Source: CAYJRR01 sp964372275 [NCBI: uncultured bacterium] | GTDB lineage: Bacteria; CAYJRR01 | Assembly: GCA_964372275.1 (NCBI GenBank) | Contig: CAYJRR010000022.1 | Span: 1-41,477 of the forward strand | Direction: 5' to 3' | Length of the DNA: 41,477 nucleotides | Program-made: the position numbers and the translations under genes | The notes under the pieces: model-generated | The model's input: the letters and a program-made list of their open reading frames with translations, nothing else | Told to the model about the DNA's origin: nothing | The model's database searches: none | Shown: piece by piece, positions 24,448-34,180 of the stretch | Position numbering within the stretch: position 1 is the stretch's first letter | Layout of the letters: each line of letters opens with the position of its first letter

Positions 24448-25170
24448 CTACTCGGCCTCGATCGTCACCGGAACCGAGACGCTGTTCGGCGCGGGGCCCG
24501 CCTCCGGCACGCGGTACTCGGCGTTGACGGTGACGGTGAGCAGGTAGTCGCCGGGGGGAACGTCGGTGATGTCGATCCACTGGCAGTCGAGCGACGAGTC
24601 GTAGATGTCCTCCCACCCTTTGCTGATCCCCTGGTAGTCGCAGTCGTAGTAGCGGGCGGAGTCTCCGTCGTTCTGGTAGTCGTCGATGTCCATCAGGCAG
24701 AAGGCCTGCTTGTGCCCCGCCGCGATCTCCCCTTGCTCGTTGGAGAGGCTGTACTTGGCGAAGCCGGCGTGATGGAGATGGTCGTGGCAGGCGCTGTATT
24801 CGAACTCTTCGGGGTGTTCGGTCGGATCGCCGATCACCAGGTCGACCTCGCCGACGTTGGCCACTCCGACGTCGAAGCGCATCACACGGCGCGTCTCGCC
24901 GCCGACGATGCAGCCCTCGACCACCGCGCAATCGTTCGGGGCGCGGTATTCGTACTCGTTCACCGCGTCGATCGAGGCGGTCAAAAGCGGCACGTCGATG
25001 GTGAGGTCCGGCAGGCTCTGGGTCGGACCGTTGTGGTCGGGAGGGGTGAGCCGGCCCGGATTGTCGAACCCCCGCTCGCTCGCGCCGTCCGAGCGGCCCT
25101 CGCATCCGGCGGCGGGGAGGAGCAGCAGCGTGGCGAGAAGCACGACCGCGTCGTTCCGGAACATCGGCAT
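24448..25170 (-). CDS. Lysyl oxidase-like copper amine oxidase, lipoprotein
   Basis: A 240-residue protein with a lipoprotein signal (LLLLPAAGC, Cys23) and a catalytic domain closely following lysyl oxidase. The copper site HxHxH is at His129, His131 and His133 in YSACHDHLHHAGF. GHKQAFCLMD holds Lys154, and DIYDSSLDCQWIDITDVPPG holds Tyr190; by comparison with animal LOX these are the two residues that cross-link to form the lysine tyrosylquinone cofactor. It should therefore oxidise primary amines, perhaps protein lysines, giving aldehyde and peroxide outside the inner membrane. Two ATGs (25170, 25164) could start it; a GGGGGG run abuts the first. It is shorter than animal LOX and lacks any cytokine-receptor-like tail. 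Confidence 0.85.
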   Translation of the reverse strand: MPMFRNDAVVLLATLLLLPAAGCEGRSDGASERGFDNPGRLTPPDHNGPTQSLPDLTIDVPLLTASIDAVNEYEYRAPNDCAVVEGCIVGGETRRVMRFDVGVANVGEVDLVIGDPTEHPEEFEYSACHDHLHHAGFAKYSLSNEQGEIAAGHKQAFCLMDIDDYQNDGDSARYYDCDYQGISKGWEDIYDSSLDCQWIDITDVPPGDYLLTVTVNAEYRVPEAGPAPNSVSVPVTIEAE

Positions 25171-25312
25171 CCCCCCGCGTGCAGCACCGACCGTGCCACG
25201 CCCTAACGTGCCGATTCTAGACGTACCGAGAGGCGTTCCGCCGCGGAAAGGGGGGCGCCAGAACCGCCATCTCGCGCCGCCTTGTCGCACGCGGCAGGAA
25301 CCGAGCGGCGGT

Positions 25313-26878
25313 TCAGCCTGCGGCCGGGGCGTCGCGGCGGGTCGGCGCGGGGATCTCCGTCCGGACCGGGAGCAGCCGCGTCAGCCCGAAGTAGAGGGCG
25401 CCGGAGAGCAGGAAGCCGACGAACCAGGCGTAGGTGTAGAGACCGTGCGACCCGGCCCAGAAGAGATCGGCCCACGTCGAGGCCTGCCCCCCGCCGAGCG
25501 CCGGCGGGGAGGCGAGCAACGCCTGCCGCGCGTCGAACGCCGCCTTCCAGCCGGGGACCGCCTCGATCAGGAAACCCGGGACGTTGACCGCGATCCCCAC
25601 CGCCAGCGCGATCAAGGCCAGCGGATTGACTCCACCGCGGTATTCATAGGCGCCGCCGCGCCGGTAGAGGTCGTCGACCGACAGCTCCGCGCGGCGAATC
25701 AGGAAGTAGTCGGCGATCAGGATCCCGCCGATCGGACCGAGCAACGCCGAGTAGCCGACCAGCCAGGTGAAGATGTAGCCCTGCGACGTCTCGATCAGCT
25801 TCCACGGGAAGATCAGCGCGCCGAGAACGGCGGTGAGGACGCCGCCCGTCTTGTAGGAGATCCGCGCCGGATTCAGGTTGGAGAAGTCGTTGGCCGGAGA
25901 GACGACGTTCGCCGCCAGGTTGGTGGAGAGGGTCGCCACCGAGAGCGCCAGCATCGCGAACAGCGTCACCAGGGCGCCCCCCACGCGCCCGGCGAGGGCC
26001 ACCGGATCCCAGATCGTCTCGCCGAACAGGATCGGCGTCGCCGAGGTGACCGCCACGCCGATGAAGGCGAACAGGATCATCGTCGTCGGCAGCCCGAGCG
26101 CCTGCCCCACCACCTGGTCGCGCTGCGAGCGCGCGTAGCGGGTGAAGTCGGGGATGTTGAGCGAGAGGGTGGCCCAGAAGCCGACCATCGCGGTGAGCCC
26201 CGGACCGAAGGCCTTCATGAAAGCGCCGGGCTCGGTGAGCTTCGACGGGGCGGAGAGCATCGGGCCGAAGCCGCCCGCCTTGGAGTAGGCCCAGCCGAGG
26301 AGGAGGAGCCCGGCGGCGATCAGGAACGGGGCCGCCCAGGTCTCGAGCCACTTGATCGACTCGGTGCCGCGCAGGATGAAGTAGAGGTTGATCGCCCAGA
26401 ACAGGGCGAAGGCGGCGAGCTGGCCCGGGGTGATCCCCAGCAGCGGCAGCCGCGCGAGCTTCAAGGCATCGTCGGTGGGCATCGCGGTGCCGGTCAGGGC
26501 GTAGGCGAGCTGATAGAGGGCGAGTCCACCGAACCAGGTCTGGATCCCGAACCAGCCGCAGGCGACCAGCGCCCGCAGGATCGCCGGCACGTTGGCGCCG
26601 ACGACGCCGAACGACGCGCGGGCGAAGACGGGGAAGGGGATCCCGTACTTCGTCCCGGCGTGCGCGTTGAGGACCATCGGCACGAGCACCAGCACGTTCC
26701 CGAGTCCCACCGTGAACAGCGCCTGCGACCAGCTCATCCCCTGGTCGATCAGGCTCGACGCGAGGGTGTAGGTCGGGATGCAGACCGCCATCCCGATCCA
26801 GAGCGCCGCGAAGTGGTAGGTGGTCCAGGTGCGCGCCGACGCCGGCGTCGGCGCCAGGTCTTCGTTGGTCAGCGACAT
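25313..26878 (-). CDS. NCS1 nucleobase permease (probably uracil/thymine)
   Basis: A 521-residue membrane transporter of the NCS1 family (cytosine, allantoin, uracil, thiamine). It has 12 hydrophobic segments and the usual landmarks: NEDLAPTP near the N terminus, YHFAALWIGMAVCIPTYTLAS, AGTKYGIPFPVFARASFG, WFGIQTWFGG, a LNIPDFTRYARSQRDQ loop and NLAANVVSPANDFSNLNP. I chose the ATG at 26878; earlier in-frame sequence is low-complexity and Arg-rich. It is the last gene of the eight-gene pyrimidine-breakdown operon, 49 bases after preA, so uracil, thymine or a dihydropyrimidine/hydantoin is the likely cargo. Family is certain, the substrate is from context. Confidence 0.88.
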   Translation of the reverse strand: MSLTNEDLAPTPASARTWTTYHFAALWIGMAVCIPTYTLASSLIDQGMSWSQALFTVGLGNVLVLVPMVLNAHAGTKYGIPFPVFARASFGVVGANVPAILRALVACGWFGIQTWFGGLALYQLAYALTGTAMPTDDALKLARLPLLGITPGQLAAFALFWAINLYFILRGTESIKWLETWAAPFLIAAGLLLLGWAYSKAGGFGPMLSAPSKLTEPGAFMKAFGPGLTAMVGFWATLSLNIPDFTRYARSQRDQVVGQALGLPTTMILFAFIGVAVTSATPILFGETIWDPVALAGRVGGALVTLFAMLALSVATLSTNLAANVVSPANDFSNLNPARISYKTGGVLTAVLGALIFPWKLIETSQGYIFTWLVGYSALLGPIGGILIADYFLIRRAELSVDDLYRRGGAYEYRGGVNPLALIALAVGIAVNVPGFLIEAVPGWKAAFDARQALLASPPALGGGQASTWADLFWAGSHGLYTYAWFVGFLLSGALYFGLTRLLPVRTEIPAPTRRDAPAAG

Positions 26879-26927
26879 CGTCGATCCTCGCGACCGATCG
26901 GCGCGCGCGGCGCCGTCCGGCGAGCGG

Positions 26928-28022
26928 CTAGTTGGCCGAGAGCTTCTCCGTTTCCTTGTCGATGTTCCCCTGCCAGGTCTCGGCATCCCGGTTGTTCTTG
27001 GCGACCTTCGCCGCGAGCTGTCGTTCCACCAGGTCGTGGTGGCTGGTGAAGTAGGGGAGGGCCTTGCCCACGAACTGGCGGATGTCGGTGAAGGCGTGGT
27101 CGACCATGAACTTCGCCAGGTCCTCCTTGAGCTCCGAGACGATCTCGTAGCCGCGCATCATTGCGCCGGTACAGACCTGCACCGTGCTGCTGCCTACCAG
27201 GAGGAACTGCGCGGCGTCGGCGCCGGTCTCGATCCCGCCCATTCCGGAGACCTCGAGTCCCGGCTTGACGCGGGCGATCTCCATCACCTGCCGCAGCGCG
27301 ATCGGACGCACCGCCTGCCCCGAGTAGCCGCCGGGGACCGAGTGCCCCTCCACCGTGGGGATCGGCCGGAGCGTCTTGAGGTCGATGCCGGTGACCGAGA
27401 GGATGGTGTTGATCGCCGAGATCCCGTCGGCACCGCCGTTGATCGCCGCCCGTGCCGGCAGCGTCGGATCGCCCACGTTCGGCGTCATCTTGGCCCAGAC
27501 CGGGATCTTCGCCACCTCCTTCACCCACTTCACCACCTCGCAGGTGATGTCCGGGTTCTCCCCCATCGCCATCCCCATCTTCCGCTCGGGGAGGCCGTGC
27601 GGGCAGGAGAGGTTCATCTCGAAGCCGTCGACGCCGGTCTCCTGCACCCGCCGCACGATCTCGTGCCACGCCTCGCGCCGGTACTCCTCCATGATCGAGG
27701 CGATGACGATCTTCCGCGGGTACTGCTTCTTGAGCTGTTTGAGCTCGTCGATCCAGGTGTCGAACGGTCGGTCGGAGATCAGCTCGATGTTCTGGAACCC
27801 GAGCACCTCGTTGCTCTCGCGGCTGCGGAGTTTGGCGTATCGAGGGTTGGTGTTGATCACCTTGGAGGCGTCGAGGCTGATCGTCTTGATGACGCACCCC
27901 CCCCAGCCCAGGTCGAAGCTCTTGGCGATCACCCGGGCGTTGGTCCCGGGAGGGCCCGAGGCCAGGACGAACGGGTTCTCGAACTCCATGCCGTTGACGG
28001 TCACTTTCAGCGACGGCTGCAT
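26928..28022 (-). CDS. preA: Dihydropyrimidine dehydrogenase subunit PreA without ferredoxin domain
   Basis: A 364-residue FMN-type enzyme of the dihydroorotate dehydrogenase fold that reduces uracil and thymine. Visible motifs: NPFVLASGPPGTN, GGCVIKTISLD, FEMNLSCPHGLPERKMG with the catalytic acid Cys140, VWAKMTPNV, GADGISAINTI and VSGMGGIETGADAAQFLLVG. Typical PreA is about 410 residues and ends in a domain with two [4Fe-4S] clusters; here the chain stops at LSAN with no CxxCxxC motif. The partner PreT, which brings NADH electrons, is not in the window. AGGAG precedes the ATG. It sits between the aminotransferase and the permease. Either it uses a different electron donor or belongs to a short PreA subfamily. 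Confidence 0.87.
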   Translation of the reverse strand: MQPSLKVTVNGMEFENPFVLASGPPGTNARVIAKSFDLGWGGCVIKTISLDASKVINTNPRYAKLRSRESNEVLGFQNIELISDRPFDTWIDELKQLKKQYPRKIVIASIMEEYRREAWHEIVRRVQETGVDGFEMNLSCPHGLPERKMGMAMGENPDITCEVVKWVKEVAKIPVWAKMTPNVGDPTLPARAAINGGADGISAINTILSVTGIDLKTLRPIPTVEGHSVPGGYSGQAVRPIALRQVMEIARVKPGLEVSGMGGIETGADAAQFLLVGSSTVQVCTGAMMRGYEIVSELKEDLAKFMVDHAFTDIRQFVGKALPYFTSHHDLVERQLAAKVAKNNRDAETWQGNIDKETEKLSAN

Positions 28023-28055
28023 CGTCGTTCTCCTACCGTGTTCGTGGGGCGTGCG

Positions 28056-29348
28056 TCACGCCTCCATGGCGTCGAGCGAATCGCCGAGGATCTTCAAGCC
28101 CTCGTCGATCTCGCCGGCGGTGATGTTGAGGGCCGGCGCGATCCGCACCGTGTTGCCGTAGAGGCCGCCCTTGCCGATGAGGAGACCGCGCTTCTTGGTC
28201 TCCTCGAACAGGCGAATCGTCGCCTTCGGGTTGGGCGTCCGGTTCCGGATCGTCTCGTCCTCGACCAGCTCCAGGGCCTGCATCAGCCCCATCCCGCGCA
28301 CGTCGCCGATCGTCCGCGGGTGTCGCGCCTTCAGCTCCTCGAGCCCTGCGCGGAGCCGCGCGCCCTGCGTGGCGGCGTTCTTCGCCAGGTTCTCCTTCTT
28401 GATCAGGCCGACGGTGGCGTTGGCGGCGGCGCAGCTGATCGGATTCCCGCCGAAGGTGGAGATCGTCAGGTTCTTGAACGACGACGCGATCGCCGGGGTC
28501 ACCAGCGTCGCCCCGAGCGGGAAGCCGTTGGCGATCCCCTTGGCCGCCGTCAGGATGTCGGGCTCGACGCCGTACTGCTCGATCCCCCACATCGTCCCGG
28601 TGCGGCCGAAGCCGGTCTGCACCTCGTCGGAGATGAAGACGCCGCCGTGCTTGCGCACGATCTCCGCCGCGATCTGGAAATACTCCTCGGGCGGGGTGAT
28701 GAACCCGCCCACCCCCTGGATCGGCTCGGCCAGCATCCCGGCGATCCGTCCGGTGGTGGTGGTGCGGATCAGCTCCTCGATGTCCTTGGCACAGGCGACG
28801 CCGCAGGAGGGGTACTCGAGCTTGAACGGGCAGCGGTAGCAGTAGGCGTTGTGCGCGTGCTTGATCGCCGCGATCTGCGACGGCACCGCGCGGTAAGGCT
28901 GGTGGGCGGTGAGGTTCTTCGCCAGCGCCGAGTGCCCGGAGTAGCCGTGGCGCAGCGCCACCAGCTCCAGGTTGCCGGTGGCGACCTGGGCCATCATCAC
29001 CGCCGTTTCGTCGGCCTCGGTCCCGGAGGCGCTGAAGAACACTTTTCCCAACTTCCCCGGCGCGATCCCCACCAGCGTCTCCGCCAACTCCACGATCGGC
29101 AGCGTCGGGTAGAGCGTCGAGACGTGTCCGAGCCGCTGGAGCTGCGCCGTCACGGCCGCGTTGACCGCCTCGTTGGCGTGCCCCACCGAGACGGTGAGGA
29201 TCCCGCCGAAGAAGTCGAGGTAGCACTTCCCGTCGAGGTCCTCGAGTCGCGTCCCCTTCCCCTTCACCAGGACGATAGGCTCCTCGTAGTAGTTCGAGGC
29301 CCCGAACAGGAACTCGTTGTGCTTGGCGCGGACGGTCTTGGTGTCCAT
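28056..29348 (-). CDS. Class III aminotransferase (beta-alanine/3-aminoisobutyrate type)
   Basis: A 430-residue PLP enzyme of the class III (omega-amino acid) group. It shows YLDFFGGILTVSVGHAN, FFSASGTEADETAVMMA, RHGYSGHS, AEPIQGVGGFITPP, ISDEVQTGFGRTG, the PLP lysine in AAKGIANGFPLGA and the substrate-binding STFGGNPISCAAA. In this operon the expected job is transamination of beta-alanine (from uracil) and 3-aminoisobutyrate (from thymine) to malonate and methylmalonate semialdehyde, the substrates of mmsA. Its ATG shares a base with the dihydropyrimidinase stop (TGATG). A cluster of Cys (YCYRCPFKLEYPSCGVACAK, residues about 165-184) is a known feature of alanine-glyoxylate aminotransferase-2-like members. 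Exact donor specificity is inferred. Confidence 0.88.
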   Translation of the reverse strand: MDTKTVRAKHNEFLFGASNYYEEPIVLVKGKGTRLEDLDGKCYLDFFGGILTVSVGHANEAVNAAVTAQLQRLGHVSTLYPTLPIVELAETLVGIAPGKLGKVFFSASGTEADETAVMMAQVATGNLELVALRHGYSGHSALAKNLTAHQPYRAVPSQIAAIKHAHNAYCYRCPFKLEYPSCGVACAKDIEELIRTTTTGRIAGMLAEPIQGVGGFITPPEEYFQIAAEIVRKHGGVFISDEVQTGFGRTGTMWGIEQYGVEPDILTAAKGIANGFPLGATLVTPAIASSFKNLTISTFGGNPISCAAANATVGLIKKENLAKNAATQGARLRAGLEELKARHPRTIGDVRGMGLMQALELVEDETIRNRTPNPKATIRLFEETKKRGLLIGKGGLYGNTVRIAPALNITAGEIDEGLKILGDSLDAMEA

Positions 29349-30763
29349 CACGCCCTCGGCGTGCGCTTGATGTAGCGGCCGCGGCCGGGTTTCGCCACGA
29401 GCTTCTCCTTCTCGATCACCATCTCGCCGCGCGACAGCACCGTCTCCACCACGCTCCTCACCCGCCGACCCTCGTAGGGGTTGTAGTCGACGCGCATGTG
29501 GTGGGTCTTGACCGAGATCGTCTGTTCGCGGTTCGGGTCGAGAACGACGATGTCGGCGTCGCTGCCGACGGCGATCGTCCCCTTGCGCGGAAACAGGCCG
29601 AAGATCTTCGCCGGCGCGGTGGAGGTGATCTCCACGAAGCGGTTCATCGAGATCCGCCCGGCCGCCACGCCGCCGTCGTACATCAGCACCATCCGGGTCT
29701 CGATCCCCGGCGCGCCGTTGGGGATCTTGGAGAAGTCGTCCTTCCCCAGCTCCTTGCCGATCGAGCCGACGCCGGGGCCGAGCGCCCCCTTGGGGTCCTT
29801 CATGCAGAACGGGCAGTGGTCGGTGGCGACCGCCTGCAGATCGTTGAACTTGAGGCCCCTCCACAGCTGATCCTGCTTCGACCGGTCGCGCAGCGGCGGG
29901 CTCATCACGTACTTGGCGCCCTCGAAGCCCGGCTCCTCGTAGTTGTCGTAGGAGAGGAAGAGGTACTGCGGGCAGGTCTCGGCGTGCGCCGGCAGGCCGC
30001 GGTCGCGCGCGGCGGTCACCTGCTCCAGCGCCTCCGCCGCCGAGAGGTGGACGATGTACACCGGAACGTCCGCCACCTCGGCCAGACAGATCGCGCGGTA
30101 GGTCGCCTCCGCCTCCAAACGCGGCGGGCGGGTCCGCGCGTGGTACTTCGGCGCGGTGTGCCCCTTGCGTAGCGCCTGCTCGACGAGCACGTCGATCACC
30201 GGGCCGTTCTCGGCGTGCATGCAGATCGTGGCGCCGATCTCCCCCGACCGCTGCATGGTGCGGAAGATGTCGGCATCGCTCATGTAGAAGATGCCGGGGT
30301 AGGCCATGAACAGCTTGAAGCTGGTCACCCCCTCCTTGACCAGGTCCCCCATCTCGGCGCGGAGCGAATCGTTCGACTCGCGCATGATCATGTGGAATCC
30401 GTAGTCGATCGCCGCCTTCCCCTCGGCCTTCCCCATCCAGGTCTCCCACGCCTGTCGGAGCGAATGCCCGCGCTCCTGGATGGCGAAGTCGACGATCGAG
30501 GTGGTGCCGCCGTAGGCCGCGGCGATCGTTCCGGTCTCGAAGTCGTCGACGGAGGAGGCCCCCATGAACGGCATGTCGAGGTGGGTGTGTACGTCGATTC
30601 CGCCCGGAATGACGAACTTCCCCGTGGCGTCGATCGTGCGATCGACCGCGATCGCCGAGAGATCGGCGCCGATCTGGGAGATCCTCTCCCCCTCGATCAG
30701 GAGGTCGGCCTTGTAGGTGTCGGTGGCGGTGACGACGTTTCCGTTCTTGACCAGCGTCTTCAT
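29348..30763 (-). CDS. hydA: Dihydropyrimidinase
   Basis: A 471-residue zinc hydrolase that opens dihydrouracil or dihydrothymine to the N-carbamoyl beta-amino acid. The binuclear metal site is complete: His59 and His61 in IDVHTHLDMP, Lys150 in SFKLFMAYPG (the carboxylated lysine), the His of MHAENGP, the His of YIVHLSAAEAL and the Asp of ATDHCPFCMKD. Substrate-loop Tyr lies in the FKLFMAY/ SYDNYEEPG regions. Length is normal for the family and clearly different from allantoinase. It follows the small membrane protein after ten bases and overlaps the aminotransferase start by one base. D-hydantoinase activity is possible, but the operon favours pyrimidines. Confidence 0.93.
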   Translation of the reverse strand: MKTLVKNGNVVTATDTYKADLLIEGERISQIGADLSAIAVDRTIDATGKFVIPGGIDVHTHLDMPFMGASSVDDFETGTIAAAYGGTTSIVDFAIQERGHSLRQAWETWMGKAEGKAAIDYGFHMIMRESNDSLRAEMGDLVKEGVTSFKLFMAYPGIFYMSDADIFRTMQRSGEIGATICMHAENGPVIDVLVEQALRKGHTAPKYHARTRPPRLEAEATYRAICLAEVADVPVYIVHLSAAEALEQVTAARDRGLPAHAETCPQYLFLSYDNYEEPGFEGAKYVMSPPLRDRSKQDQLWRGLKFNDLQAVATDHCPFCMKDPKGALGPGVGSIGKELGKDDFSKIPNGAPGIETRMVLMYDGGVAAGRISMNRFVEITSTAPAKIFGLFPRKGTIAVGSDADIVVLDPNREQTISVKTHHMRVDYNPYEGRRVRSVVETVLSRGEMVIEKEKLVAKPGRGRYIKRTPRA

Positions 30764-30773
30764 CGAATCTCCG

Positions 30774-31013
30774 TTACTGGGAATGTTCCTCGCTCGGCGA
30801 CGCGAGCGTCGAGAGCCGGTGCAGCTTGACCTGCCGACGGCCGCGAAGCGTCATCAGCACGACCAGGCCGATCACCCCCAACCCGAATCCCAGCAGCGCG
30901 CCGAAAAGCCGAGGCTTTCCCTTCGAGCGCGCCATCTCCGACCCCGCCCAGGCGAAGACGAAATGGGCGAGGACGGTCGCGAGGATCGAAAGCTCGGAAA
31001 TTCCGACGCGCAT
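30774..31013 (-). CDS. Small two-segment membrane protein in pyrimidine operon
   Basis: A 79-residue protein with two hydrophobic stretches (ISELSILATVLAHFVFAW at 5-22 and LFGALLGFGLGVIGLVVLM at about 36-54) joined by a short basic loop (ARSKGKPR). A basic then polar tail follows (RGRRQVKLHR, PSEEHSQ), so both ends probably face opposite to the loop. I know no family name. It is spaced ten bases from both the ureidopropionase upstream and dihydropyrimidinase downstream, in the tight packing of a real gene. Similar two-helix proteins with a GLGVIG-like second segment occur as small uncharacterised inner-membrane proteins. Its role in this pathway, if any, is open. Confidence 0.6.
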   Translation of the reverse strand: MRVGISELSILATVLAHFVFAWAGSEMARSKGKPRLFGALLGFGLGVIGLVVLMTLRGRRQVKLHRLSTLASPSEEHSQ

Positions 31014-31023
31014 CGCGATCCCG

Positions 31024-31902
31024 TTAGGGGAGCTGCTTGACCATGTCGCCGTATGTTTCGGGGCGCCGGTCGCGGAAGAACTGCCATACCCGGCGGACCT
31101 CTTCGATGAGGTCGAGGTTCATCTCCGCGACCACCAGCTCGTCCTTGTCCTCGGATCCGACCTTGAGGAAGTTGCCGCGCGGATCGCAGAAGTAGGACGA
31201 CCCGTAAAACTGGCCGATGTTCCACGGCGCCTCGGTGCCGACGCGGTTCGACGCCGCGATGAAGTAGCCGTTGGCCACGGCGTGCGCCGGCTGCTCCAGC
31301 TTCCAGAGGTACTTCGACAGACCCGCGACCGTCGCCGACGGGTTGAAGACGATCTCCGCCCCGTTCAGGGCCAGCAGCCGCGCCCCTTCCGGGAAGTGCC
31401 GGTCGTAGCAGATGTAGACACCGATCTTGGCGTACTTGGTCTGGAAGGTCGGATAGCCCAGGTTTCCCGGCTTGAAGAACATCTTTTCGTAGAACCCCGG
31501 GCCGGTGTCGGGGATGTGGTTCTTGCGGTACTTGCCGAGGTACGTCCCGTCGGCGTCGACCACCGCCGCGGTGTTGTAGTAGACGCCGGCCATCTCCCGT
31601 TCGTAGACCGGGATCACCATCGCCATCTTGTACTTGGCGGCGTACTTGGAGAGCCTCTCCACCGTCGGTCCGGGCACCGACTCCGCGTTGTCGGCCCAGC
31701 GGGAGAGGTCCTTCGACGGGCAGAAGTAGGGGCCGTTGAAGATCTCCTGCAGGCAGAGGATCTGCACCCCCTGCTTGCCCGCCTCGTCGATGAACGAGAG
31801 GTGCTTCTCGAACATCGCGTTGCGGATCGTCTCCACCGACGCGTTCGAGTCGTTGACGGGATTCGAACACTGGATCAAGCCGCCGATGACGTTGCGTGCC
31901 AT
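31024..31902 (-). CDS. Beta-ureidopropionase / N-carbamoyl amidohydrolase
   Basis: A 292-residue nitrilase-superfamily enzyme that removes the carbamoyl group from N-carbamoyl-beta-alanine or N-carbamoyl-3-aminoisobutyrate, releasing CO2 and ammonia. The catalytic triad is in place: Glu53 in LCLQEIFNGPYF, Lys127 in LGKYRKNHIPD and Cys165 in GVYICYDRHFPEGAR. Further family marks are GAEIVFNPSAT and FIAASNRVGTE. I chose the ATG at 31902, with GAGGT six bases upstream; the frame is open to 31944 but that extension is poor and overlaps nothing conserved. It directly precedes a small membrane gene. The wider family includes D-carbamoylases, so the substrate is from operon context. Confidence 0.9.
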   Translation of the reverse strand: MARNVIGGLIQCSNPVNDSNASVETIRNAMFEKHLSFIDEAGKQGVQILCLQEIFNGPYFCPSKDLSRWADNAESVPGPTVERLSKYAAKYKMAMVIPVYEREMAGVYYNTAAVVDADGTYLGKYRKNHIPDTGPGFYEKMFFKPGNLGYPTFQTKYAKIGVYICYDRHFPEGARLLALNGAEIVFNPSATVAGLSKYLWKLEQPAHAVANGYFIAASNRVGTEAPWNIGQFYGSSYFCDPRGNFLKVGSEDKDELVVAEMNLDLIEEVRRVWQFFRDRRPETYGDMVKQLP

Positions 31903-31944
31903 GTGCCTACCTCGTGAAGATGGATCGGATCTCGTCGACTCCAC

Positions 31945-32528
31945 TCATCGAAACTGCCACCGGAAGGTTTCGCCCCAGTGGCCGCGCCGGTCGTCCTGCG
32001 GGAGGACGAGGGAAAGCGTCAGGTCGCCGGTTCCTCGGGGGGTCGCGGCGCAAACCCGGGCTGCGCGCTCCACCACCCGGAAGATCTTCTCCTCCGGCTG
32101 CGCGATCCGTAGAGCCGCGAAGGCGCTCGCCCCTACGGCGTCGGCCACCAGCAGATCGCGCTCACCGGTATAGGGCCAGTCGCGAACGGTGACGGTTTCC
32201 GCCTCGGGCCAGACCTGTTTCGCGTTCAGTTCCAAGCGCCAATCGCCGAGCGGGGAGTCGAGGCCGGCGGCGGTTCGGACGACGATACGCAGGCATACCT
32301 TGCCGTCGTCGAGCGATTCGATCCACGCTTCATCGGCGATGGCGGCGCGGGAGATCGAGCCCGGCGTCTGCTCCGACGGCATCCCGGGCCGGAGCGGCGC
32401 GCTGAGGAAGTTGGTCAGCATCGACCCGTCTCGGTCGGGGAGCGCCGCGCCGGAAACGACGCGGGTGCGCGCACGGTAGCAACCGGCGATGCCGGCTGCG
32501 GCCAAGGCAACCAGCATCAAGCGCCGCA

Positions 32529-32529
<1 letters not shown>
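31945..32529 (-). CDS. Unknown lipoprotein coupled to mmsA
   Basis: A 194-residue protein I do not recognise. It has a lipoprotein signal (MRRLMLVALAAAGIAGC, Cys17). The mature part looks like a single beta-rich domain with stretches CLRIVVRTAAG, DWRLELNAKQVWPEAETV, RDLLVADAVGASAFAALRI and TGDLTLSLVLPQDD, ending in FRWQFR. The ATG shares its A with the TGA of mmsA (TGATG), so its translation depends on that of an aldehyde dehydrogenase, an odd match for an exported lipoprotein. It lies 42 bases before the ureidopropionase gene. It may be a hitchhiker or an envelope part of nucleobase uptake; nothing in the sequence decides this. Confidence 0.65.
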
Positions 32530-33982
<1,453 letters not shown>

Positions 33983-33983
<1 letters not shown>

Positions 33984-33999
33984 TTCGGAACCTCCGAAA
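33983..33999 (-). promoter_or_regulatory. Hairpin sequestering the mmsA ribosome-binding site
   Basis: In the minus-strand message UUUCGGA and UCCGAAA form a perfect 7-bp stem around the 3-base loop GGU. The Shine-Dalgarno GGAGG lies in the stem and loop, and the A of the AUG is the last paired base. Opening the stem would be needed for translation of mmsA, and through coupling, the lipoprotein. A seven-U run precedes the stem. Regulation by temperature, a protein or a ribosome is inference; the pairing itself is visible. Confidence 0.5.
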
Positions 34000-34180
34000 A
34001 AAACCCGCCAAGACTACGCGCCGACCCCGGGGCCGTCAAAATGAAAACCGCGCGGTGAACCCATCGACTCGCGGGTCCGAAGCCACGCGTTGTGGGCCGG
34101 CGTCCACGGCGACCGATTCCGTTTCGTCGACCCGTTACCGGATTTCGCCGCAGTTCCCGACCTTTCCTCGACGGGACCGC

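Noticed and set aside
26820-29375. Open frame of about 850 codons on the plus strand opposite preA and the aminotransferase
   Set aside because: It is antisense to two clear enzymes with intact motifs, and its composition (Asp, Arg, His, Leu) is that of an antisense shadow.
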